This document shows, piece by piece, positions 20,721 to 30,970 of a stretch of 64,000 nucleotides of DNA. The notes under the pieces are model-generated. The model saw nothing but the letters and a program-made list of their open reading frames with translations, had not been told where the DNA came from and ran no database searches. This stretch comes from Saccharum officinarum (taxonomy: Eukaryota > Streptophyta > Magnoliopsida > Poales > Poaceae): positions 8,338,746-8,402,745 of the forward strand of contig CM036160.1 of NCBI GenBank assembly GCA_020631735.1, read 5' to 3'. Position numbers and translations under genes: made by a program. How positions within the stretch are numbered: the stretch's first letter is position 1; each line of letters opens with the position of its first letter.

Positions 20721-22733
20721 TCATCTCCCTCCAGAGAGGTCAGTAAGTGTGCCACAGCTCACCGTTGTTGCTGCTTGTGACATGATGTATGAATCAAACC
20801 CTTCACTTTGCATCAAGAATTGCATACCAAGGGTCAAGCTTTCTGGCAATTGCTCTGGCAACTTCATGTCTCCATCAAGGTACTGCATGACTTGTCGCAT
20901 GGTAGGCCTAGAATCTGGAATTGGATGGGAACATAGCAACCCTAACTTTAGCACCAAGATGGTCTGGTTAATGTCAAACTCATTTTGTATCCTGGGGTCT
21001 ACTACTTTTGTTAGCAGTCCTTTGTGCCATTTTTCGAGTACCCAATCAACCAACATCGATACTCCGTTGTTCTCTCTGTTGTGTTCAACAGGTCTTCGCC
21101 CACAAGTGACCTCGAGAACAAACACTCCAAATGCAAACACGTCGGTGATAGGGGATGCCTTTCCAGTACGCGCCAACTCAGGTGCTATGTAGCCCATGGT
21201 GCCAACAACATGCGTGGTTTGGGCGTCGATACCATGGTCATACAACTTTGCTAGACCAAAGTCACCGAGTCGTGCATTCATCTCATTATCAAGGAGGACA
21301 TTGCTTGCTTTGATATCTCGATGGATCACAACTTGGTCCCACTCCTCATGAAGGTAAAGCAATCCTGAAGCGATGCCTTTGATGATATGAAACCTTTGCA
21401 CCCAATTCAAAGATGGCTTTCCATCTTCAACATACAAATACTTGTCAAGGCTTCCATTTGGCATAAATTCATAAACCAAAAGAAGTTCACCTCTTCTTCG
21501 ACAATAGCCAAGTAGTGGCACTAGATTGCGATGCCTCATACGGCCGATACTAACAACCTCGGCTATAAACTCCTTGATACCTTGTCTTGACTCATGGGAC
21601 ACCTTCTTCACTGCGACCTCCAGTTTGGACATTGGAAGAACCCCTCTGTACACACTCCCAAACCCCCCTACACCAAGCAGGTGCTTGCTCTTGAAACCTT
21701 GTGTTGCACTGAACAAGTCCTTGTACGAGAAACGATGCGGCCCAAACTCCACTTCCCAATCTTCTCGAAGCTCAGCATACTTTAACCGTCTCCACATAAA
21801 TTGGAAGATGGCAACAGCTAAGACAAGAATGAATACTGCAGTTGCTATTGGCATGACGATTTCCATGACCTTTGAAGAATTCTTTGAACCTCCATGGGGC
21901 AGCTTAGGTAGCTTGTCAACATCAATACCTGGAGCAGATTGATTCATAGCAAAGCTCCATCCAAGCACATAGTGCTGTGAATCAATACTCCCCGTTGTCG
22001 ACGAGAAGCCAACATATGCTTGGTCTGTGAGCACTGTTGAGAGGTTGTAGGTTGTTAAGATAAGTGGCGTCATGGGTTTGGACATCTTGAGAGGAGCAAT
22101 GGTCACACTTATCTTAGTAGTCACTTCATCATAGTCTACCCACACTTGCATTGGCTCATGGCTATTCAGTGTCATGTTTTGAAAATTACCTTGGCTGTCG
22201 TAGTACCCGGTGTAGTTGGATCGCACCGAGCGGATGTCATTAACATCGACACCGATGTGATTGTCACTGATGTCCTGGAACTCTGTATTCTGGATGGTGT
22301 CGAGCTCAACAGCAAAGATATGATTGCTTGCGTTGCCACTATTCTGTTTATTGAAGAGCCCTAGGAATCCCCTTGTACCCGAGGAAGAGAGATTTTTGCT
22401 TGGGGAAATGAGGAAGGCCATGCCATGGGAGCTCAAGTTCGGAGCGATGGAGAGAATGGCAAACACAAAGGAGACAGAGAAAGACTGCACCTTGCCACCG
22501 GGAACACTGTGGAACCTCAGCAGCTCAGGGTGGAACGCATGGCCTTTGCGCTCCCCATTGCCACTACTCAGTTGGAGGAGGCCACTGGACGTGATGGTCG
22601 CCATGCCATCAAGGGTGAGGTTGGCACCATTGAACCCACTGTAGAAGAATCCGGCATCGTCAATGCTCATAGTGGCCTGATTGATGCCAAGAAAGAGCGA
22701 GAGTAGAAGCAACAAGGACAGTGTGTGCTGCAT
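20721..22733 (-). CDS. L-type lectin-domain receptor kinase (LecRK, clade IV-like), 670 aa, intact single exon
   Basis: A plasma-membrane receptor-like serine/threonine kinase. The start at 22733 (MQHTLSLLLLLSLFLGINQA) gives a signal peptide; 43 upstream in-frame codons are rejected because they come from the promoter. Legume-lectin domain ~26-265 (FYSGFNGANLTLDG, FAVELDT, VGFSSTTG...LGWSF), transmembrane helix ~291-313, kinase ~345-620. Kinase motifs are complete: glycine loop GVGGFG (354-359), Lys376 in VAVKK, HRDIKASNVLLD (471-482), DFG (491-493), APE (517-519). It is therefore a predicted active RD kinase. Length is normal for intronless LecRKs. A truncated paralogue lies ~2.5 kb upstream on the same strand, indicating a local tandem family. 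By family knowledge such proteins sense extracellular ligands in defence or stress; the ligand here is unknown. Confidence 0.95.
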   Translation of the reverse strand: MQHTLSLLLLLSLFLGINQATMSIDDAGFFYSGFNGANLTLDGMATITSSGLLQLSSGNGERKGHAFHPELLRFHSVPGGKVQSFSVSFVFAILSIAPNLSSHGMAFLISPSKNLSSSGTRGFLGLFNKQNSGNASNHIFAVELDTIQNTEFQDISDNHIGVDVNDIRSVRSNYTGYYDSQGNFQNMTLNSHEPMQVWVDYDEVTTKISVTIAPLKMSKPMTPLILTTYNLSTVLTDQAYVGFSSTTGSIDSQHYVLGWSFAMNQSAPGIDVDKLPKLPHGGSKNSSKVMEIVMPIATAVFILVLAVAIFQFMWRRLKYAELREDWEVEFGPHRFSYKDLFSATQGFKSKHLLGVGGFGSVYRGVLPMSKLEVAVKKVSHESRQGIKEFIAEVVSIGRMRHRNLVPLLGYCRRRGELLLVYEFMPNGSLDKYLYVEDGKPSLNWVQRFHIIKGIASGLLYLHEEWDQVVIHRDIKASNVLLDNEMNARLGDFGLAKLYDHGIDAQTTHVVGTMGYIAPELARTGKASPITDVFAFGVFVLEVTCGRRPVEHNRENNGVSMLVDWVLEKWHKGLLTKVVDPRIQNEFDINQTILVLKLGLLCSHPIPDSRPTMRQVMQYLDGDMKLPEQLPESLTLGMQFLMQSEGFDSYIMSQAATTVSCGTLTDLSGGR

Positions 22734-22814
22734 GATTGTATATAGGCTGGAGTGTGCAACGAGCTTAGCTCTGACGAGAAGGATAAACTCAACTACACAT
22801 ATATGGGAGCCCCA

Positions 22815-22824
22815 CATATATAAA
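22815..22824 (-). promoter_or_regulatory. Possible TATA box of the LecRK gene
   Basis: The minus strand reads TTTATATATG about 80-90 bp upstream of the chosen ATG (22733), in an otherwise ordinary sequence. It agrees with the start choice but is not proven. Confidence 0.35.
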
Positions 22825-23199
22825 AATATCTTGTTGGTGCACTGGTCGAGAGTGCACTTCAATTATATAAAAATGAAAACTATGAAAATGGAGTCTTGCT
22901 GGTGGTTGATCGACCAGTAGCTCTTCGATGTTGCTGTACCTTGTTAGCCAGGCACGGTCGACGTCGACACAGAAAGGACAAGGGAGATTAGAACACGAGG
23001 TAGGCTTCTATTTGGCAAGTTGTCATGTGTCATTTTTAAGCGTGGTGCTGTTTATTTCAAAAGGCGGGCCCCAGAAAGGCTGACAACCTGAAATGACTCG
23101 TGTGGAGAACCTTAATCTAGAATTGAGGGAAGGTGGATGACAGGATTCTTGCTTGTCACAATCAAGTGTAGGATCCACTCAAACTAAGACAATAAACTG

Positions 23200-24190
23200 C
23201 AGTGCTAGCGCCGGGACGTCCGGACGGACGTGCGCGTCCGGATGCCCACGCTGCACTTTGTTTCCCCCGCGCATCTGCACTCCCCCCGTGCCTGCGTTTT
23301 ACGCGTCCACGCGGAGCCCGCGCCTTTAAACCGCGTGCGGGGACCGCTCATGCCACCTCCGCTGTCTGCGCCCGCTCGGCAGCACCCCAGCAGCTACAGC
23401 TAGTGGCTGCGGAAGGTGGGTCCCGTTGCAATATGTGCAACACCTGATCTACTTTTAAAACATTTAGATGCAGTGTTTGATACATACGTCTGAAGGCAGA
23501 TGAAACACTTGAAACATGTGTCTGAAATACTTAAAAAACACTCGAAAACCATTGCAAACATACATAACATTCAGATAAAACACTTGCAACATATGTGTGA
23601 AAACATATGCAACATCCAGATAACCACACTTGCAACATGCATCTGAAAAACAGTTGAAACATTAAAAACAGAAAGCTTGAAACATACGTGTACAACCATT
23701 GCAACATATGAAACATCCCGATCTATTTTTGCAACATCCCTATGAAACACTTGTAACATACCTACGAAACACTTGAAACATACGCTTGCAACATGTGTTT
23801 TTCACCCTTCTTCTTCTGGACGACACAGAAAAGAGCGGGGAACGACCGGGTTTGGCCAGCCGGTGGCCGAGGATGGTGGCGCAACCTGGCATTGCCCAGC
23901 AGCGCCTATGCCTGGCTTGGGCCCCAACAGCGATGGCCCCCTCTCCTGCGCGGCGGTCGATGAGCGTAGTGGAGAGGGAGGAAGGCGGCCGCCGACACTC
24001 GGATGTGGTGGAGATGGAGGATGGAGGAGGGTGTGCGGGAGGCATAGAGTGCGACGTCAGGGAGCGGCATGGAGAAGAGCGGGGACGAGACGCATAGGAA
24101 GGTTGCCAGGAGCACCGGCTCGGTGGTCGATGCGGGAGGAAGAGAAATACATTCGTTATTTATTTTTAGATGGACTGTGAGGAGGAGCAG
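23200..24190. repeat. Dispersed repeat with degenerate GAAACACTTGCAACATATG reiterations
   Basis: It begins with a GC-rich end (GGGACGTCCGGACGGACGTG, 23212 onward). It continues with at least ten degenerate repeats of words like TGAAACACTTG / GCAACATATG (23460-23800), then a GC-rich part to ~24180. A copy in opposite orientation lies at ~36120-37175. Termini and target duplication are not resolved. Structure and words suggest a large non-autonomous DNA transposon (Mutator- or hAT-like, uncertain). Confidence 0.5.
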
Positions 24191-25255
24191 GCACATGCCT
24201 AGGTTAGCGCGTCAGTCGGATGGACTCCCTCACCCTATCATTATCAATAATATTATGATGTCAAAATCTCGTCCTACAAATGCCCCCACTCAGTGGAGTG
24301 CATTCGAGGAAAGGGCATGGCTCGACTTGGTGCAATTGGACTTGCTAACTGATCCGGTTCGTTTCAATCTAAAAAAAAGAAAAAAAACTGATCCGGTCCA
24401 TTTGAATAAGCTCTTCTTTTTTTATTATTTCTGGCGATCTGTACCTCCAGCAAGCATTTATTTTGCCACTAGATTTTTTACGGTCGTTGAGCCTATTATT
24501 TCACGGGGAGTTTCTAACGATCTAAACAAATCTCACCTAACAAAACCTGCATCAAATCTGTTTGTTTGGGGTATCTCGGGTTATAAATAGTCGCCCAAGA
24601 TACATGTGCCGTGCGTTTCTAGTACTTGTGCTTTGCCATCGGATAAGAGACCGATCGATCAGATCAAGGCGTTCTCACTTTTGCAAAGGTATTCCATCAG
24701 CTATTAGTCTTGCAGTTATTTGTTCCACTTTCATCATTTTTTATAAGGACGAATAACCTTTCTTGTTTGTTTATAATTTTTATCAGATGGCATCTGGTCA
24801 TTCTGGACCAGGCCAAGACGGGGAAGATCATGGCATTCTGGACCACCGCGTTCATGGAACCGGCAGTGGACCCACTACCACTCGGCCCTACAATTGCTAG
24901 CTATGATTGGATTGCTGACCATGAAGCCTGGTCGAAGGGCCGTTTCATCTGGCAACCAAAAGTCGTAGCCGATCACCAACTCATCATGAGAGTGCTCATT
25001 GTGAATCCGAGTGGCGACACAATGACTACCACCGTAGTCGTTCGCCAGGGCCACCGTGAAAACAGCTCGTATGAATCTGTACAACAGACCGGCGCAAACG
25101 AACCTGCTTGTCGAGATCGTCGTCGCCATGATGATCGTGTGCAGCTTGAAGACGTGTACGCCGTCCCTCTGAGGGTCGTGACAGCCATGACACATCTGAG
25201 CGGAAGCATGTTGGCAAAAGGCAAGGCCAAACTTTTGTAAGCAGAACAGCCCCGT
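24191..25255. other. Unassigned stretch downstream of the broken LecRK
   Basis: A plus-strand frame at 24710-25240 (176 codons, AFWTTAFMEPAVDPLPLG...) has no domain I recognise and no matching minus-strand feature, so I do not call it. The kinase half expected for the adjacent LecRK pseudogene is not here in any frame. Confidence 0.35.
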
Positions 25256-26265
25256 TCAACACGTACACTTTGGAGGGTCATAACAGGAGGTGTGAGGCCC
25301 AAATTCAGCCTCCCAATCTTCAAGAACCTCAGCATACCTCACATGTCTCCTCACAAATAGAAACGCAGCTATGCTCACTGTGACGAGGAAGAAGGCCGTT
25401 GCAACAGGCAGGGCGATCTCCAGGACGACCCTTGAATCCATCCTGGGGCCGCCATTGCGAGGCAGCCTCGGTAGCTTGGCTACGTCAATGGGTGGGGCTG
25501 GAGCGTTCATGCCGAAGCTCCAGCCTAGTATGTAGTGGCGAGTGTTGACCATACCAGTGGAAGACGAGAACCCAACGAACGACCTCTCGTCTGCCGTGAG
25601 CACTCGGGTGAGATCGCAGGTGGAAGACACCAGTGGCCTCACCGGTTTCGCCATTTCCACCGGAGCCAAGGTAAGGTCACGTCCAGCCGCTTGGCCTCGC
25701 CGTCGTAGTCTATCCACACCCGCATCACCTCACTGCTCATCAGCGTCAGGTTGTAGAAGCTGCCACTCTTGTCGTCGTAGTAGCCAGCACTGCTGGAGTT
25801 GAGGCCATTGATGTTGATGCCCACATGGACTCGTTGTTCTGCACCGTGTCGAGCTCGACGGCGAGGATATGGTTGCTGGCGTTCCCGTTGTTGCCGTCAT
25901 TGAAGAGGCCCATGTACTGGCTTGGGAGCGCGGTGGAGAACTCCCTGCTGGGCGCGACGACTCACGTCGGTGAAGGCGGAGATGATGCCGAACACGAAGG
26001 AGACGACGAAGGACTGCACTGTGCCGTTGCGCGAGCGGCGGAAGCGCAGCGGAGTCCCGTGGAAGGCGTGGCCCTTTAGCTGCTGAGTACCGTTGGTCAG
26101 CTCGAGCAGGCCTGCGTGCGTGATCGCGGCCGCGCCGTCCATGGTGATGTTAGCGCCGGAGAAGCCAGAGTAGACGAATTGCTGATCGCTGCTGCTGGTA
26201 GCGAAGGCTTGTACGGTAAGAGCGAGGGCAATGAGCATGAGCGTAGGCTTGTTTGCGTTGGACAT
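25256..26265 (-). pseudogene. Truncated, frameshifted L-type lectin receptor kinase (lectin + TM, no kinase)
   Basis: It starts MSNANKPTLMLIALALTVQA at 26265 (signal peptide) and continues FVYSGFSGANITMDG, collinear with the intact LecRK at 20721-22733. Three lesions: (1) at ~25965 a loss of roughly 20 bases removes the part equivalent to GHGMAFLI; (2) at ~25835 a short loss after the [11 protein letters not shown] equivalent; (3) at ~25675 an extra 5 bases from a direct repeat of ACCTT. The frame then recovers lectin C-terminus (GFSSSTGM, LGWSFGM), transmembrane helix (ALPVATAFFLVTVSIAAFL) and juxtamembrane EAEFGPH, after which sequence becomes unrelated and stops at 25256, exactly where the kinase domain should begin. 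A pseudogene by inference; a secreted or membrane lectin from a repaired allele is conceivable. Confidence 0.85.
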
Positions 26266-26544
26266 GCTGGCTATGCCAAACATGGCAAAAGTACGGTATA
26301 TGGTTAAGCAAGGCTTGTTGGCTACACAGTGGTCAACTTCGCAATTACTCCTGTTCGATCACTTGTCAATTTGAAACCAAGGGCAGCTGTGACTGCTGAC
26401 CAAATGAGTAGGCACTGGGCATAGCGCGTTTATTCTACATGGCCGCCTTGACATACCCCGTCACCGTCAGTGCAGTAGTGCCCTCCCGACTAGGCTAACA
26501 AGCGCGTGGTGGAATGGAGGACAGATAAGATTAACCATAACTAT

Positions 26545-26745
26545 GGATGTCCAAACAGACGGCACGGCACGCCACGGCACCACACGAGCACTAAGGCACG
26601 GCACACTAAGGCACAAACACGATAAGCACAACTAGCTAGTCGTGCTGTGCCGTGCAGCTCGTCATGCCCACTATAAGACCTAGGCATGTGTCTTAGATCA
26701 CTTATTAGCTGTGCCGTGCTGACCCGTTAAGCCCGACAGCTCATC
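26545..26745. repeat. GGCACGGCAC-rich dispersed repeat
   Basis: A cluster of GGCACGGCAC / GTGCCGTGC words in both orientations between ~26560 and 26735, starting with ATGGATGTCCAAACAGACGG, a wording typical of a widespread grass repeat. The GC-rich segment 26.9-27.2 kb after it has frames on both strands without domains and is left uncalled. Confidence 0.35.
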
Positions 26746-27345
26746 TCAATCCATAAAAACAAAGTCACAGCAAAAAAAAAAATCAACAAAAATCACAGAT
26801 CCACATCTAAATCAATCAATTCACACAGACACAGATAAGCAGATTAGGGATTACAGATTCACACAAATCAGAGAGAGAGAAACGGAGCTCGATCGTAGGA
26901 GAAGCTCGCTGCCACGCTGATGAACTCGAAGGGGGCGGGGGCCGTCGTGGGTTGCTGGCCGTGCCTCGTCGAATCCCCTGGTCACTCCTCGCCGTGGCCA
27001 CACTTATCCAGGCGGCCGCGCCGGTGCCATGCTCGCTTAGGGAGGCCACGGTTGCTGAAGGAGCGAGGCCGCCGGAGGAGGCGCTTGACGGTCGCCGGCT
27101 ATGAGGGAAGAGGCACTCGACGACTCGGCAGCGCCTCGGCGGCCTCTGGGGCGGTGGAGAAGGAGCAGACGGCAACGGGGATTTGGAGGGTCGGGAGTCA
27201 CAAGAAAATGATGGGAACTGGAAGGGTTAAATAATGCAGCACTACAGCAGTAACATCCGCCCTGTATCTGTATGCCACCACGATTGCAGTCTAAAATTAC
27301 CACGGTACTTGAAATAGAAAAGAAGTTCTAAAAATTACCACCAGA

Positions 27346-28794
27346 CACTACCGGAATCCGCTTTTTTGCCGAGCGCCGGAGGTTTTTTTCGGACGCTTGG
27401 CAAAGAAGGCTTTGCCGAGAGCCAAATAAAAAACACTCGGCAAAGCCTCTGCACTCGCTTTGCCGAGCGTCCGATAAACGGCTCTCGGCAAAGAAGTTTC
27501 TTTGCCGAGTGCAAAAAAAACACTCGGCAAAGGCTTCTTTGCCGAGTGCCAAAGTAAAACACTCGGCAAAGCAATTTTTCAAACCACGTTTTGGTGCCCT
27601 AAACGAATTCAAATAAAAAAGTTTTCAACTACCAAGTTTCATAACTTCTCATGATTTACAAACTTTATATTGGTCACTTCTTCATTCGAAAAAGTAATAA
27701 TTACGTTGTTCACAAAATCTATATATCTCTCAAGTAGTTTCATAAAACTACAAGAGAGATATATAAGATTTATGAACAATGTTAGCACCACAATTTCGGA
27801 TGGAAAAACTTCCTAAATAAAGTTTGTAGATCTCGAAAGGTTATGAAACATTATAGTTGACAACTTTTTAATTTGAATTCATCTTGTCATGCAAATCTAC
27901 GTTTGAAATTCAAAATTTTAAAATTTTAAAATTCTAATTTTTTAAAAGACCTCGGATGGAAAAACTTGCTAAATAAAGTTTGTAGATCTCAAAAAGTTAT
28001 GAAACATTGTAGTTGACCACTTTTTCATTTGAATTCATCTTGTCATGCAAAACTACGTTTGAAATTCAAAATTTTAAAATTCGAATTTTTCAAAAGACCT
28101 CGGATGGAAAAACTTCCTAAATGAAGTTTGTAGATCTCAAAAAGTTATGAAACATTGTAGTTGACCACTTTTCATTTGAATTAATCTTGTCATACAAAAC
28201 TACGTTTGAAATTCAAAATTTTAAAATTTGAATTTTTCAAAAGACCTCGGATGGAAAAACTTTCTATATGAAAAATGTAGTGCTCGAAAAGTTATGAAAC
28301 TTTGTAATTGACAACTTTTTTATTTGAATTCGTTTATGGCTCAAACAATCAATTTTCACTTGGTTTAGTATAATATTTGAGTAGCCGAAACAGCATGTGA
28401 GTGTGTAGTGCAGGTGGCAGATGAGGTATCGCGTGAGGGAGAGGTCACGAGTTCGAATCCCGCCGACCGCGTAGCCGTGAATTTTGCGCGAAAAATGCCG
28501 CGACTTGCGACTTCGACGGAGACGGGCGGGCGCTGGCCAGTGGGCCCCTCCCCCGATTAAATTTTTTTTCAGGTTTTTTTGTATTTTTTATTTCGCGCTT
28601 TGCCGAGCGTCGGGCTCTCGGCAAAGGCTTTGCCGAATGCCCGATAAACGGCTCTCGGCAAAGAAGCCTTTGCCGATCGGATTTTTGCCGAGAGCGCTTT
28701 GCCGAGAGCTGTGCTCGGCAATGGCTTTGCCGAGGGCCTTAGAGGCTTTGCCGAGAGCCTGGGACCCTCGGCAAAGCAGCCGGCTCCGGTAGTG
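27346..28794. mobile_element. Non-autonomous CACTA element, 1449 bp
   Basis: Termini CACTACCGGAATCCG (left) and, reversed, CACTACCGGAGCCGG (right). The 3-bp target duplication AGA is on both sides (27343-27345, 28795-28797). Subterminal zones (27360-27580 and 28595-28780) hold many TTTGCCGAG / CTCGGCAAA words in both orientations, the usual CACTA transposase-binding array. The interior has no transposase ORF, only AT-rich tandem repeats, so mobilisation would need a partner. The ends are nearly perfect and the target duplication exact, suggesting fairly recent insertion. Confidence 0.92.
27790..28330 (+). repeat. Tandem repeat, ~147-160-bp unit, about 3.6 copies, inside the CACTA element
   Basis: Units begin CGGATGGAAAAACTTCCTAA (near 27797, 27954, 28102, 28249) and contain AGTTATGAAACATTGTAGTT and ACGTTTGAAATTCAAAATTT. 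The first unit is longer because of a duplicated TTTTAAAAT. The last is partial and diverged. Confidence 0.8.
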
Positions 28795-30870
28795 AGATAA
28801 AAGAAGAATCTTTATTAAACATCTAAATCAGTATACCTAATATCAATAAATTTAAAGACCTAAAATTTCCTTCTTATTTCTTTTTGCCTAGTTCTTCCCT
28901 AACTATATGAATGTGGAAACTGTTTTTATTCATAGATAGCTAGAAATCCTAATCCAAATAGATTTCTTTGACCTAAAGAATAATGTATGATGAAATTTTG
29001 GCATATATATAGTTCTATTGCCATTTAACTTGATTTGTTGTGGCCGTACAGGTATTTATGTGGCTTTAATATTTGAAAGCCCGTATAGAAGAAATGTTTA
29101 CTATTTAAGTTGGACCATACTAGCTAAGTTGATGGATATGATTATGCATGAGCATATTTTCGGTCCATGATTATTTTTGGACCAAAGGCATTTTTGTGCA
29201 TATGTATGCATGTATAAACAAAGTTGTCATACGTTGCTGGCCACACAATGAACAGAGCTCCATTCATGTTTATTATCTTCTTTAACTGATGAAAAGGCAA
29301 GCCAACATATTATGTATATCAATGCTGGGTATAATGCGGTAATCGGTAACACCGCATCCGGCGTACATACTTGTACATGCACACTTTTGTTACACATTGC
29401 CTGATGCCCGCTACTGCTGCTCCACCCAGCATTGCCGCCGTTGGATCAAGGGATGGAACCTAGACTAGTGGGATGCGCTCCGTTTTCGTTGCCCAGGTTG
29501 GCCCCGTGGCCGGGATGAGAGTTTGGGCCAGAGACCTAGTCGAGCATCGATGTCATCCCAGGCACCGTCGGCCTAGGGTGCAGTGCATCATGAGATCTAT
29601 GCGTGGATGAGAACGTGGAAACGGAGGGCAGAGGGTCGCAAGCAGTGCGGGTCGACCTAGCGGTGCCATCGGGTGCACGCTGATGATCCACCATAGCCTC
29701 GGACCTAGAGTGTCGTCCACCTCCCGTCACCGGATCGCAGCACCTGAAGCTAACGGGTGGCACAAGGTTCTACCATGAGCTCATGTCCCTAGAGGCGGCG
29801 ATGGTGTACCATGTGTGCTAGCTCCCAGAGGTGGCGGGGTGCGCACAATCAGGAGCCCCAACCATGGATCAGAAGAGGGCCTCAGCAGTTTCGGAGTTGC
29901 ACAACATGTGCTTCAACTGCCTCTCCACCTCCCACACCGTGGCTACTTGCAAGAGGTCGTGGTGATGCCTCCGGTACCACATATTCTGGCACCTTGAGAC
30001 TTGAGAGTGTAAGCAGTCACGTGCTGCATCCTCGGACTCCTAGGGTGTTGCAGTCTCTGGGTTTCATTCCGTAGCATGGCCAAAGTGGTCCAAGTTAGGC
30101 GGCGATGGCATCGTTGGTGGTGATGGCGTAGCGCTGGGCCTGGGGTGGCCCAACCTTCTCAAGGTTGCTTGGTGTCTCCACCACTGTAGATGGTGGTGCA
30201 AAACTCCTGTTCCCTAGGTGGTCGGGCATGGTCATGGAGCAGTTACGGCGATTTGGGCATGTCAGGCCCGTCTCCGAGATTCCTATGGCTCCATCAAGTC
30301 TTGTCACGTGTGCCGAGATTTTGGTGCTGGACCCTTTGCCCAAGACCTCGGACGCTACTACTGTTGGCATGCGAACATGGGATCCGATGTGGACAGATCG
30401 AGGAGTGGCTCGCTGCAGTGGCGGAGGACTGAAAAAAATACACGCATGCAGTATGCACCGGCCTTCCATGCATACATGCCGTAGATGATTGCCATGTGTT
30501 CTCACCTCATGATCCAACAGCACGCATTAGGCTTCTTTTCGTGGGCTTATATGGGCCAAGTCAATCATGGATCAATGCAGGTGGGCGAATGAAGACAATG
30601 AGCGTTTGATTATTTTTTGTATACATGACAGTAGATCAGGGGCGGTATGCACTGGGCTCCATGCATACTATATCCACCTAATTTTTCTCTGGAGGACTTG
30701 ACAGCATTCTTAAAAGCTTTGCCGACCCCTCTGTGACCTTGTGCCCTCGCTAGATCGATGCTCTGGGTTGGTGGGCTCCATCCTGCGTGGCAATTAGGAC
30801 CTTGTTGGGGGAGCCCATATTCACATGTAAATAGGAGTTAGTGTAGTAGCATGTAAAATCTTCGCCACCA
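28795..30870. other. Intergenic, no gene recognised
   Basis: 28.8-29.35 kb is AT-rich. 29.4-30.5 kb is GC-rich with frames of up to ~140 codons on both strands (for example 30095-30523 minus) that show no domain, no signal and no consistent codon pattern. This looks like old transposon or intergenic sequence. Confidence 0.35.
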
Positions 30871-30970
30871 NNNNNNNNNNNNNNNNNNNNNNNNNNNNNN
30901 NNNNNNNNNNNNNNNNNNNNNNNNNNNNNNNNNNNNNNNNNNNNNNNNNNNNNNNNNNNNNNNNNNNNNN
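30871..30970. other. Assembly gap, 100 N
   Basis: Exactly 100 N; true size unknown. Frames reading through it are meaningless. Confidence 0.99.

Noticed and set aside
24710..25240. 176-codon plus-strand frame near the broken LecRK
   Set aside because: No domain and no splice or promoter context; not enough to call a gene.
28435..28470. tRNA-like B box (GAGTTCGAATCCCGCC) inside the CACTA element
   Set aside because: No A box at the right distance and no cloverleaf can be drawn; an isolated B-box-like word.
30418..30660. CAGTGGCGGAGGACTG as a possible hAT end
   Set aside because: No reverse-complement end with matching flanks located in the following sequence.
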